DNA of 12,694 nt from JBBDJB01 sp040880125 (GTDB taxonomy: Bacteria; Planctomycetota; Planctomycetia; Pirellulales; JBBDJB01): contig JBBDJB010000051.1 of NCBI GenBank assembly GCA_040880125.1, forward strand, positions 1 to 12,694, in the 5' to 3' direction. A program made the translations under genes and the position numbers. Of the stretch, positions 1-6,741 are shown piece after piece (position 1 is the stretch's first letter; each line of letters starts with the position of its first letter). The notes under the pieces were generated by a model that was not told the origin of the DNA, did no database searches, and was given only the letters and a program-made list of their open reading frames with translations.

Positions 1-13
1 CCGAACTTGGCGA

Positions 14-46
14 GGTTGAAAAACGCCACGACGGCGTTTTTCAACC
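14..46. terminator. Perfect 14-bp inverted repeat, likely bidirectional terminator
   Basis: Arms 14-27 and 33-46 (GGTTGAAAAACGCC and its exact reverse complement) enclose a 5-nt loop. Each arm holds a CGCC/GGCG core beside an A5/T5 run, so the element reads as hairpin plus U-tract on either strand. It lies about 80 bp past the stop of the minus-strand amidohydrolase gene, so ending that transcript is its likely job, and it could also stop transcription arriving from the left. It could instead be one unit of a dispersed palindromic repeat. The symmetry is seen directly; the role is inferred. Confidence 0.6.
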
Positions 47-125
47 GGCTGCTAGCCGAAAACCGCGTCCGCGCGGTGCCGGTCCCATGTGTCAGCACAC
101 CAGGGCGGCGCCGAAGCGCACCGCC
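46..125. repeat. Cluster of four further small hairpins
   Basis: Between the terminator-like repeat and the amidohydrolase stop lie consecutive short inverted repeats: 46-50/54-58 (CGGCT/AGCCG), 62-67/72-77 (ACCGCG/CGCGGT), 89-92/97-100 (GTGT/ACAC) and 104-108/121-125 (GGCGG/CCGCC). No coding frame of interest is present. With the 14-46 repeat this makes five stem-loops in about 110 bp, which looks like a compact structured 3' tail or a dispersed intergenic repeat unit. Function unknown. Confidence 0.4.
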
Positions 126-920
126 TTAGATCGAAAGAAAGGTCTCGAGCGTTCGCTGGGCCGCCTGCCCTAGGGCCGCGTGGATAGCCTCCATCAGCCG
201 TGCGTCCGCCTGGCCGGTCCATTCATCCATGAAGAACTTCTTGAACTCCAGCGCCAGCGCGCAGCCCGTCTCGGGATACTGCTCATGAATCCAGCGCGGA
301 AGATTACCGCCGAAGAAGCGCACGTTCTCCCGCACGTCGAGCGGCCCTGCAATCGGACCAGCGGGAAACTCCGCCGAAGAAAGCTCCGCGATGAATCGAT
401 CGACCACCGGTGCCCAATGCGACCGTTCCATCGTGCCGGTGCCGACGTTCACCTGCGGATTGCCAGCCGGATCGGCCAGCCGCCCGTCCGAGCCGCCGCG
501 GCGATGGTTGTAGCTGTGGATGTCCAGCACCAGAAAGCGGCCGTGCTTGCGAACCAGCGAGTCGAGCAGCTCGCGCATCTGGGCGTAGAACGCGTCGTAC
601 TGGGCCAGCGACCGCTGGAAAAGATCGTCCGGCGTGCCGGGCTTCCAAACCTCCAGCCCCCAGGCGTCTTCCGGCTGGCGATAGACCGCTTTGTCTCGGG
701 GGCGGTTCAAGTCCATCTCGAACCGGGAGCGATTCACTACAACTTGATGCGGCGCGACCTTCGTCCAAGCGCCCGTGTGCGGATCCTCCTCGCGCAGCCG
801 AGTCACTTCGTCGAGGGCAAGGTGCCGGGCCACTTCTTCCCGCACCGCGTGGCCGTGATGCAGGGCGACCGCGACCAGCGGACCGTCGCCAAGGGCCATC
901 TTCCAAGCAGGATCGCTCAC
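126..920 (-). CDS. N-formylglutamate amidohydrolase-family protein
   Basis: Likely a soluble zinc amidohydrolase of the N-formylglutamate deformylase family (PF05013 type), which hydrolyses N-formyl-L-glutamate to formate and glutamate in histidine degradation. The 264-residue protein shows family hallmarks: HHGHA at 21-25 near the N terminus, SRFEMDLNRPR at 65-75, LDIHSYNHRRGG at 132-143 (candidate metal or catalytic His) and VNVGTGTM at 157-164. Length suits the family (about 250-290). The start is GTG: an in-frame TGA lies four codons upstream and GGAG sits a few bases before it. ATG at 899 (residue 8) is the alternative. No signal peptide is visible. It lies 48 bp downstream of the DHH gene on the same strand and is probably co-transcribed. 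No other histidine-degradation gene is present, so the true substrate may be another N-acyl amino acid. Confidence 0.8.
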   Translation of the reverse strand: MSDPAWKMALGDGPLVAVALHHGHAVREEVARHLALDEVTRLREEDPHTGAWTKVAPHQVVVNRSRFEMDLNRPRDKAVYRQPEDAWGLEVWKPGTPDDLFQRSLAQYDAFYAQMRELLDSLVRKHGRFLVLDIHSYNHRRGGSDGRLADPAGNPQVNVGTGTMERSHWAPVVDRFIAELSSAEFPAGPIAGPLDVRENVRFFGGNLPRWIHEQYPETGCALALEFKKFFMDEWTGQADARLMEAIHAALGQAAQRTLETFLSI

Positions 921-968
921 GCCACTCCGTCACACGGTCTTCCGGCCGGAATAGAGAAGGAAGCAGAA

Positions 969-2036
969 CTAGAGGTTTTCCACGATCTCGCGTCGCGCGA
1001 TCAAGCGCGTACCGCGGCGGCGGTCAACGTTACACGCCGCCAGCCAGCGGTTGCGCAAATCGTTATGAAGCTGATCGGCAAACTTCGGTGCCGAGGCGAG
1101 ATTGGCGATCTTGCCCCCGGCACGATGCTGGTGTCCTCCGGCGTGGCCGATGCCCTGCAGCGTCAACCGCAACAGATCGGTGGCGCTGCCGGCGCCTTCG
1201 CCGGTTCGCGCGGAGAACAGCACGTCCTCACCGACGATCGCCCCGCACAGCACGCGGTTGACGCCTTCGCAGCGAATCAGCAGATCGGCCACCTCACCGA
1301 CGATCTCCGGCCCGTGCGCCCGCGGCAACAGACAGAGCCCGGCGTCGTCGTAGATGAACGTGCTTTGAATGGCCAGCACCAAATCGCCGAAGTATCCGCG
1401 GCTGAGCGGCGCGTTTTCGATTTCGGCGAGCAGCGCAGGCTCCGCCCGCTCGGTCAGCCACAACAGGTTCGAGCGATCGATGCGCGAGAAATGCGCTTCG
1501 TGGCTTTGCGTTTCGGTCCGCATGGCGTACAGCAGCGCCGTGGCGAGCATGGCCCCCGGCTCGACGCGCTGCTCGCGCAAATAACTGGTGGCGATGCTGG
1601 CCGACGCCGCCACGTCGGGCCGCACGTCGCTGAAGGGAATCTCGTAAGGACAGCGGCCGTTCTGATGATGGTCGATCACCACGACCGGCACCTTATCTTC
1701 CCGGGTGAGCAAGTGGTTCGTCGTGCCCGCGGCGCAGTCGACCAAGATAGTGGCCGTGTCGGTAGTCACTTCGATCTTGCGCACCAGCTCGATGGGCGGC
1801 TCCAGCAGATCGACCATGTGGCGGTTCTCGGCACGGACGATCTCGCCGCCGCCGATCAACCGCACGTTGCCGCCCAACCGCTCTTGGATCAACAAGTGAA
1901 TGGCCCAGCCGGTGGCGATGGCGTCCGGGTCGGGGTTGTCGTGCGTGATCACGAGGAAGCGCCGATAGCCGGCCAACGCCTGCAAGAAGCTATCGGATTG
2001 TGTCAGGCGAGTGTGGGCGGTGGAAGTTGCTGGCAT
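969..2036 (-). CDS. DHH/DHHA1 phosphoesterase, NrnA-like (nanoRNase/pAp phosphatase)
   Basis: Cytoplasmic metal-dependent phosphoesterase. NrnA-type relatives degrade 2-5-nt RNA fragments and convert 3'-phosphoadenosine 5'-phosphate to AMP. The 355-residue protein has the full motif set: HDNPDPDA at 32-39 (motif I metal ligands), VDCAAG at 99-104 (motif II Asp), DHH at 122-124 (motif III) and the C-terminal DHHA1 glycine-rich motif GGHQHRAGG at 300-308 that binds substrate. Length is close to the usual 310-350. I chose ATG at 2036, with a weak GGGA 5 nt upstream. An in-frame TTG at 2045 would add three residues. The gene has its own promoter-like sequence at 2111-2138 and leads a likely two-gene unit with the amidohydrolase. 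RNA, pAp or cyclic dinucleotide breakdown product cannot be told apart from sequence alone. Confidence 0.88.
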   Translation of the reverse strand: MPATSTAHTRLTQSDSFLQALAGYRRFLVITHDNPDPDAIATGWAIHLLIQERLGGNVRLIGGGEIVRAENRHMVDLLEPPIELVRKIEVTTDTATILVDCAAGTTNHLLTREDKVPVVVIDHHQNGRCPYEIPFSDVRPDVAASASIATSYLREQRVEPGAMLATALLYAMRTETQSHEAHFSRIDRSNLLWLTERAEPALLAEIENAPLSRGYFGDLVLAIQSTFIYDDAGLCLLPRAHGPEIVGEVADLLIRCEGVNRVLCGAIVGEDVLFSARTGEGAGSATDLLRLTLQGIGHAGGHQHRAGGKIANLASAPKFADQLHNDLRNRWLAACNVDRRRGTRLIARREIVENL

Positions 2037-2051
2037 GATTCCCAATGCAAA

Positions 2052-2070
2052 AGCCGCCCGTGCGGCGGCT
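2052..2070 (-). promoter_or_regulatory. GC-rich hairpin with short T-run in the DHH gene leader
   Basis: AGCCGCC (2052-2058) and GGCGGCT (2064-2070) form a perfect 7-bp stem with a 5-nt loop. On the minus strand the stem is followed by TTTGC, so it resembles a weak intrinsic terminator. It sits between the candidate promoter and the start codon of the DHH gene, about 15 bp before the ATG, and could attenuate transcription or affect ribosome access. Symmetry and placement are seen; regulation is inferred. Confidence 0.4.
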
Positions 2071-2110
2071 ACTCTCCATGGATTCGATATTCACATGGTC
2101 ACATGCTTTC

Positions 2111-2138
2111 ATCTTATCCACGGCCGGTGCAATGTCAA
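2111..2138 (-). promoter_or_regulatory. Candidate sigma70 promoter for the DHH-amidohydrolase unit
   Basis: On the minus strand a perfect TTGACA (2138-2133) is separated by 16 nt from TAAGAT (2116-2111), a four-of-six match to TATAAT. Transcription would begin near 2104, giving a leader of about 68 nt before the DHH ATG. It would make this pair of genes independent of the upstream importer operon. Confidence 0.5.
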
Positions 2139-2276
2139 AGCAGCCACTCGGTCGCAGTCGCCGCCTCGCCGTCACATTCGCCACGATCGCCTGCGCCTCG
2201 CCAGTCGGGAGATTCACCGCAAGTGTAGCTGAGGCGGTGACAGTTCAGCCTTCCTGTAGCTCGTCTGAGGACTTGC

Positions 2277-2312
2277 GAATTCAGCACGCACAGATAAGAC
2301 CATCTGTGCCAC
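2277..2312. repeat. Dispersed palindromic repeat, copy A
   Basis: GCACAGAT (2288-2295) and ATCTGTGC (2302-2309) form a perfect 8-bp inverted repeat with a 6-nt spacer. On the plus strand it is preceded by GAATTC (2277-2282) and followed by GCCAC (2308-2312), like copy B at 11208-11246; copy C at 9868-9893 shares the palindrome and GCCAC. It ends 2 bp beyond the stop codon of the ABC ATPase gene. There is no U-run, so it is not a classic intrinsic terminator; a 3'-end processing or REP-like role is possible. Confidence 0.65.
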
Positions 2313-2314
2313 GG

Positions 2315-3802
2315 CTACGTCGAGGCGATGCCCGCCATGTGCCGCAGCAGACGCTCCGGGTCGGCCTGGTCGCGCCGGCATTCGGCCACGGTACGTCCCT
2401 CGCGCAGTACGACAATCCGATGCGACAGTGACAACAGTTCCGGCAATTCCGACGAGATTAGCACAATCGCCCTGCCCCGCCGGGCCATCTGTACGATCAG
2501 CTCGTGAATCTCCTGCTTTCCGCCGACGTCCACTCCACGGGTCGGCTCGTCGATCAGCAGGATCTCGCTCTCGCCCAATAGCGCTTTGCCGAACAGTATC
2601 TTCTGCTGGTTTCCGCCCGAGAGTGCGCTGGAATCCGTCTCGACGTCGGGTGCGCGAATCGACAGCCGCTCGCCGATCTGTTCGGCGGCGGCCCGCTCGG
2701 CGCCTGGGCCAATGCGCCCCAGCCACGCGCGAAATCGCTCCAGCACCGGCAGCGTGAGGTTCTCCCGCACGTTCATCGAGAGCACCAGCCCCTGCCGCTT
2801 GCGATCTTCCGGCACCAGTCCGATACCGGCGGCCTGCGCGCGGCCCGGACTGCGGAGCACCGCGAGTCGCCCATCCACGCGCACTTCGCCGCGTGCCTGC
2901 GGATCGAGCCCGAACAGCGCGCGGGCGATCTCGCTCCGCCCGGCGCCGACCAGCCCGGCCAGGCCAACGATCTCGCCGGCCCGCACTTGCAGATCCACAT
3001 CTTGAAAGCGACCGGGCGAACTCAGCCCGCGCACCTCGAGCCGCACCGGCGCGTCGGGCGAAAGCGGCGGCGGCTCGACGGCCACGTCCACCTCCCGGCC
3101 GACCATCATGTGAACGATCCGGTCGCGGTCCACGTCGCCAATAGCGCAAGTGGCCACGTGACGGCCGTCGCGCAGCACGGTTACCCGCTGACAGAGCCGG
3201 AAAATCTCCTCCAGCCGGTGCGAGACGTAGACGATCGTCACCCCCCGCTCCCGCAGCCGCCCAATCAACTCGAACAGCTTCTCGGTCTCCCGCGCGCCGA
3301 GCGAACTGGTGGGCTCGTCGAAAATCAGAATGCGTGCCCCCCAACCAACGGCCGCGGCAATCTGCACCATCTGCTCCTGGGCCACTGACAGCGCGTCGAT
3401 CCGCCGATCGACGTCCAGCTCAAGGCCGATCTCCCTCAGCATCGCCCGGGCGCGCTGCCGCATCGCTGCCCGATCCAGCCGCCAGCGGCGGCGAGGGAGA
3501 TCGTGCAGGCAGAGATTCTCCGCCACGGTGAGGTTCGGGCAGAAGACCAGCTCCTGGTGGACGATCGCCACTCCGGCCCGGGCGGCATCGCGAGGAGACG
3601 CGAAGCGGGCGACCTGGCCGTCGATGACCATCTGGCCGCCGTCGGGGCGATAGATGCCAGCGAGGATCTTGCCCAGCGTGCTCTTGCCGGCGCCGTTCTC
3701 GCCCAGCAGCGCATGACATTCGCCGCGCGCGATGGTAAAGCTCACGTCGCGCAAGGCCGCCACGCCGGGGAAACGCTTCCCCAACCGCTCGAAGCGAATC
3801 AC
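2315..3802 (-). CDS. Sugar ABC importer ATPase, RbsA-type double nucleotide-binding protein
   Basis: Cytoplasmic energy-coupling subunit of a CUT2-class importer. Two fused ABC domains are clear in 495 residues (family about 500). Domain 1 has Walker A GENGAGKST (34-42), signature LSVAQEQ (138-144) and Walker B ILIFDEP (158-164). Domain 2 has the degenerate Walker A typical of RbsA, GLVGAGRS (283-290), then LSGGNQQ (394-400) and LLIDEPTRGVDVG (415-427). I place the start at a GTG whose last two bases open the TGA stop of the binding-protein gene (GTGA, 4-nt overlap), which implies translational coupling. The first residues, MIRFERLGKRFPGV, are the expected domain onset. The frame is open further upstream, but that sequence overlaps the binding-protein gene in another phase and looks unlike protein. 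Ribose, xylose, galactose or other sugars are all possible substrates. Confidence 0.92.
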   Translation of the reverse strand: MIRFERLGKRFPGVAALRDVSFTIARGECHALLGENGAGKSTLGKILAGIYRPDGGQMVIDGQVARFASPRDAARAGVAIVHQELVFCPNLTVAENLCLHDLPRRRWRLDRAAMRQRARAMLREIGLELDVDRRIDALSVAQEQMVQIAAAVGWGARILIFDEPTSSLGARETEKLFELIGRLRERGVTIVYVSHRLEEIFRLCQRVTVLRDGRHVATCAIGDVDRDRIVHMMVGREVDVAVEPPPLSPDAPVRLEVRGLSSPGRFQDVDLQVRAGEIVGLAGLVGAGRSEIARALFGLDPQARGEVRVDGRLAVLRSPGRAQAAGIGLVPEDRKRQGLVLSMNVRENLTLPVLERFRAWLGRIGPGAERAAAEQIGERLSIRAPDVETDSSALSGGNQQKILFGKALLGESEILLIDEPTRGVDVGGKQEIHELIVQMARRGRAIVLISSELPELLSLSHRIVVLREGRTVAECRRDQADPERLLRHMAGIAST

Positions 3803-4809
3803 GACCAGACGTCCCAGTTCTTGGCGTACTCGTTGACGTTCTCGCCGGTCACCGGATCGAGCGGCCGGAAATCGACGGTCTTGGCCGTGTCTTTGCCGTT
3901 CAGCACCTTGTCGACCAGGATGTCCACGCACTGCTGGCCGAACTCGAAGTACCGCTGGCCGAGCAGCAGTTGCACGTCGCCCATCCGTAGATGCTCGAGC
4001 TGTTGCGGCAAGGTATCCATGCTGACACACTTCACGGCGCCCGGCTGCCACGGCAACGCCCGATCGGTCATCAGCGGCCAGCCGCCGATCATGGCCCAAC
4101 CGTTGATCTCGGGATTGGCCTTCTGCACGCTCTCGACCATGGCGTACGCGTCTTGCGGAGTCTCCTTATGGTAGTAGACATCCTTGAGCTGGAGATTCTC
4201 GTGCTGCTGCAGCTCTTCCTCCGCGCCGCGGACACGCTTCTGCAAATTGGTGGCCGTCTGATTGCCGGCCAGGATGGCGATCACGCCCGGTTGTCCTTCG
4301 AGCAGATTTGCCACACCGCGCATCACCTGCCGTCCGGCGTCGACGTCGTCCGTGCCGACATAGCACAGCCGCTTGGACTCCGGCGCGTCCGAGTCGAAGC
4401 ACATGACGACCGCGCCCTTAGCAATCGCGTCGTCGATCGTACGGGTAACCTTGCTGGCGTCGGAACAGGCGATGGTGATCGCATCGGCCCCGGCCGCCAC
4501 CAGTTGCTCGATGAATTCCGCCTGCTTTTGAGCGTCTTCATCGTTGGGGGTTCGCCAATCGAGCTTCACTTCAACGTCGCCCGACTCGGACCGCTGCCGG
4601 GCTTGATGTTCGGCCCCGCGCCGGGCGGCGAGAAACACCGGGTTCGACTGGCTCTTGGCGATCATGCCGATCGTCATCGTGCGCGATGCACCTGCCGGGC
4701 CGTCGGCCGGCAGTTCCTCGCGGCTCGTGCAGCCGGTCCAAAGCCCGGCGGTGGCGCTCGCCAGCCCGGCCTGAGCGATCCGGCGGTGAAACGTGCGGCG
4801 ATCGATCAT
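3799..4809 (-). CDS. Sugar ABC importer substrate-binding lipoprotein (RbsB-like, Peripla_BP_4)
   Basis: Exported solute-binding protein that captures substrate for the adjacent permease. The 336 residues start MIDRRTFHRRIAQAGLASAT, a twin-arginine-like n-region (RRTFHRR, 4-10) and hydrophobic stretch ending at Cys27 (LWTGC). This suggests Tat export and lipid anchoring, although Trp at -3 makes a poor lipobox. The mature part shows the type I fold of the ribose-binding family: TIGMIAKSQSNPVF (46-59), then GADAITIACSD, the hinge-type VMCFDSDAPES, and a second lobe with VIAILAGNQTA. The start is ATG at 4809 with GAGG 7 nt upstream, preferred over an in-frame ATG at 4878. The gene lies 187 bp after the permease gene and overlaps the ATPase gene by 4 nt. 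The Peripla_BP_4 family also includes autoinducer-2 and other non-ribose binders. Confidence 0.9.
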   Translation of the reverse strand: MIDRRTFHRRIAQAGLASATAGLWTGCTSREELPADGPAGASRTMTIGMIAKSQSNPVFLAARRGAEHQARQRSESGDVEVKLDWRTPNDEDAQKQAEFIEQLVAAGADAITIACSDASKVTRTIDDAIAKGAVVMCFDSDAPESKRLCYVGTDDVDAGRQVMRGVANLLEGQPGVIAILAGNQTATNLQKRVRGAEEELQQHENLQLKDVYYHKETPQDAYAMVESVQKANPEINGWAMIGGWPLMTDRALPWQPGAVKCVSMDTLPQQLEHLRMGDVQLLLGQRYFEFGQQCVDILVDKVLNGKDTAKTVDFRPLDPVTGENVNEYAKNWDVWS

Positions 4810-4996
4810 GTGGTTTCCTCTTTCCGAGACAGTGCTCGGGCAATAGTGTCTTGATATGTGAAGTGCGACGGCAGGCATCGCAATTCGGCGTGGCAGTCGC
4901 GCCGTCGGCTGCTTGGCCGCTGTCCTGGCCGATTGTAGCCGATTGGCTGCGCCGGGCTCCAGTCTCCGGGGATTCCGACGATGGCGACTGCGACTT
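4810..4996 (-). other. 187-bp intercistronic spacer within the importer operon
   Basis: The gap between the permease stop and the binding-protein start is long for an operon and holds no credible gene. It contains the strong ribosome binding site for the binding protein and AT-richer sequence just upstream of it. I could not identify a convincing promoter, operator or processing hairpin, though differential expression of the binding protein often depends on such spacers. Confidence 0.4.
4814..4821 (-). promoter_or_regulatory. Ribosome binding site fixing the binding-protein start
   Basis: AGAGGAAA on the minus strand, with GAGG (4820-4817) ending 7 nt before ATG 4809. It is the best Shine-Dalgarno sequence in the importer operon and decides for the 336-residue product. 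It may reflect the need for more binding protein than permease. Confidence 0.7.
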
Positions 4997-6115
4997 TTAC
5001 GCCTGCGCGATCTGCCGTTTCGAGCGCCAGGCCGATTGCCAGCGGTCGAGCGCGGCGGCGAGAACGATCACCGAGCCGACGATGATTTGGCTGTAGTTCT
5101 GGTCGAGCTCCAGGATCACGATGCCATCGACGATCAACCGGATGATCAATGCGCCGAGCACGGCCCCCAGCGCGGTGCCCCGTCCGCCGGAGAGACTCGC
5201 CCCGCCGACGACTGCCGCGGCGATCACTTCCAGTTCATAGCCAGACCCGTCGCCGGACGCCGCCGAGCCGTGATAGCCGATGTTGATCATGGCCGCCACG
5301 CCGGCGGTCAGCCCGGCCAGAACGTACGTGGCCGCCTTCAACCGCTGCACGCGCAGGCCGCTGTATCGTGCGGCGGTCTCGTTGCCGCCGATGGCGTAGA
5401 GCTTTCGGCCCGAAACGGTTTGCGAAAGATAGAAGCTCCCCCAGATGGCCACGCCAATCAGCAAAAGCAGCGGGATGGGGTAAATGAACTCGTACTCACC
5501 CAGCGGGATGCGGCGACTGATGAAGCCCTCCACGAACGCCGAATGGAACTGCCCGATCGACTGCGCTTCGGTCGTGACGAAGGCGAGTCCTCGAAAGATA
5601 CCCATCGTGCCGAGCGTGATGATGAACGGATGAAGCCCCAACCCAACCACGCCGGCACCGTTGATCAGCCCGCAGAGCATACCGGTTGCCGTGCAGGCGG
5701 CGATCGTTATCACCACCACCAGCCAACCGGCTGGCACAGTTTCTCCGCCCGCTGGGCCGAAGTGATGCAGCACCGCCGCTCCGGCCAATCCGGAAAGTGC
5801 ATAGATGCCGGCCACGGATAAATCGATGCCGCCGGCGACGATTACGATGGTCGCCCCGATCGCCATGATCGCAAAGAACGAGGTGTTCTTCGCCAGCGTC
5901 AACAGCCGGTCGACGTTGAGGAACTTGTTCTTGGTGATCAGATAGGCCTTACCGGTCTCCTGGTCGACGACGCGGCGCTGCGTCGATCCGCCGACGAAGG
6001 TGAGCAGCGCCGCCAGCAGCACGATTACGCCCAACAGGCCGAGCTGCTGCGTGCTCGCGAAGCGGCTACGAGTGCGAATTCGTGCGGTTGCTTCCTCGAC
6101 AGGGCGATCTGGCAT
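4997..6115 (-). CDS. Sugar ABC importer permease, RbsC-type (BPD_transp_2)
   Basis: Integral membrane channel subunit of the importer. The 372 residues are rich in hydrophobic segments (for example 25-41, 78-94, 131-150, 212-229, 263-280, 293-306 and 314-333). Family signatures are GGIDLSV (95-101), the cytoplasmic loop GRKLYAIGGNETAARYSG (236-253) that contacts the ATPase, and SLSGGRGT (307-314). It is somewhat longer than RbsC (about 320) because of a polar insert, roughly 43-70, after the first membrane segment. The start is uncertain: ATG 6115 gives a polar N terminus but has no Shine-Dalgarno. The frame stays open to an ATG at 6367, and the extension includes a hydrophobic stretch (IWIAYWAIGAFLL). 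I prefer 6115 because the rest of the extension looks non-coding. It is the first gene of the permease, binding-protein, ATPase series. Confidence 0.88.
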   Translation of the reverse strand: MPDRPVEEATARIRTRSRFASTQQLGLLGVIVLLAALLTFVGGSTQRRVVDQETGKAYLITKNKFLNVDRLLTLAKNTSFFAIMAIGATIVIVAGGIDLSVAGIYALSGLAGAAVLHHFGPAGGETVPAGWLVVVITIAACTATGMLCGLINGAGVVGLGLHPFIITLGTMGIFRGLAFVTTEAQSIGQFHSAFVEGFISRRIPLGEYEFIYPIPLLLLIGVAIWGSFYLSQTVSGRKLYAIGGNETAARYSGLRVQRLKAATYVLAGLTAGVAAMINIGYHGSAASGDGSGYELEVIAAAVVGGASLSGGRGTALGAVLGALIIRLIVDGIVILELDQNYSQIIVGSVIVLAAALDRWQSAWRSKRQIAQA

Positions 6116-6529
6116 AAGCGAAGTGAACTGAAGAGTTTGAAGAAGGAAGGCGCCGATCGCCCAATACGCAATCCAAATCGGCTGGTGCAGCGGTGAAAAT
6201 CTCGCCACACCCGCCGGCAGCCGGTTCCAGTACCCCTGGGAGCAGGACGACGCAAAGTCTACACACCGGGTAGCAGTTGCACGGTCACCATCGGGCCGCC
6301 CGACGCGGGGTGCCGCCGTGCCGCCGCGATTCGAGGCAACTACACCAAAACCGCATTCTCCCGGCATCGTTTGCGGCTCGTCAAGCGGCCGGGGAGACCG
6401 GTCCAGCCAGGCATGTCATCACTCACAGGCGGTCGGACAAGTAGTGTTTGCCGCACTTCGCCACGCCGTGCATCGGTGCGGCCACCACCAAGCGACGCCG
6501 CGAACCACCCCCAGCGGGGGAAAAACTTC

Positions 6530-6559
6530 TGGACGCGACCATCGCCGCCGGACTATATT
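6530..6559 (+). promoter_or_regulatory. Candidate promoter for the secretin-N gene
   Basis: TGGACG (6530-6535, four of six to TTGACA), an 18-nt spacer, then TATATT (6554-6559, five of six to TATAAT). The -10 box is framed by GGAC (6550-6553) and GTCC (6560-6563), a small operator-like palindrome. The predicted transcript start, near 6566, falls at the left arm of the inverted repeat 6567-6578. Confidence 0.4.
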
Positions 6560-6566
6560 GTCCAAT

Positions 6567-6696
6567 GCTCTACCTGAGACGCCTTGTCTTATCGAAAACC
6601 CTCTCGGGCCGCAATTCGGCCGGCGGTCATTTCGACCGCGGTGCACAAAGAAGCAAAGGCAATGCGGCGGGCGGATTTAACCAACTCAGGTAGAGC
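6567..6696 (+). promoter_or_regulatory. Long-range 12-bp inverted repeat spanning the leader
   Basis: GCTCTACCTGAG (6567-6578) and its exact reverse complement CTCAGGTAGAGC (6685-6696) are separated by 106 nt. In a transcript from the candidate promoter at 6530-6559 the two arms would close a large loop, with the 3' arm 45 nt before the chosen ATG. The match is visible in sequence; a regulatory or mRNA-stabilising role is inference. Confidence 0.45.
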
Positions 6697-6741
6697 GGGA
6701 ACGGAGACGGTAACTCATCTCACACAGCGAAGGTGGCGGGC

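Larger units (their letters stand above)
6116..6741. other. Divergent non-coding spacer, about 620 bp
   Basis: The spacer separates the minus-strand importer from the plus-strand secretin-N gene. No frame here has a plausible protein composition. It holds a candidate plus-strand promoter (6530-6559), a long-range inverted repeat (6567-6578 with 6685-6696) and a small CCCCC/GGGGG hairpin (6508-6512/6516-6520) followed on the plus strand by A5. A minus-strand promoter for the importer must lie here or further right, but I could not single one out. Confidence 0.5.

Noticed and set aside
1990..2217. Small minus-strand frame of 75 codons overlapping the DHH start
   Set aside because: It overlaps the DHH gene in another frame, covers its likely promoter and shows no protein-like features.
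180..2228. A long plus-strand open frame of 682 codons
   Set aside because: It runs antisense to two well-recognised genes (amidohydrolase and DHH phosphoesterase), its product has no family features, and high-GC codon bias routinely leaves such antisense frames open.
3803..4099. N-terminal extension of the ABC ATPase by 99 residues
   Set aside because: It overlaps the binding-protein gene in another phase, is Arg/Ala-rich like a shadow frame, and the GTG at 3802 gives the normal family start.
6508..6525. CCCCC-AGC-GGGGG hairpin followed by AAAAA as a terminator
   Set aside because: The A-run on the plus strand is the wrong base for a terminator, and on the minus strand the T-run precedes the hairpin instead of following it.
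6318..6680. Possible 120-residue plus-strand gene in the divergent spacer
   Set aside because: Composition rich in Arg, His, Pro and Ser without any domain, no ribosome binding site, and it covers the candidate promoter and left arm of the inverted repeat.
6676..6710. tRNA-like D-arm ACTCAGGTAGAGCG
   Set aside because: Downstream bases do not form an anticodon arm, T-arm or acceptor stem, and the reverse-complement copy at 6567-6578 does not form one either. Kept only as an alternative explanation for the inverted repeat.
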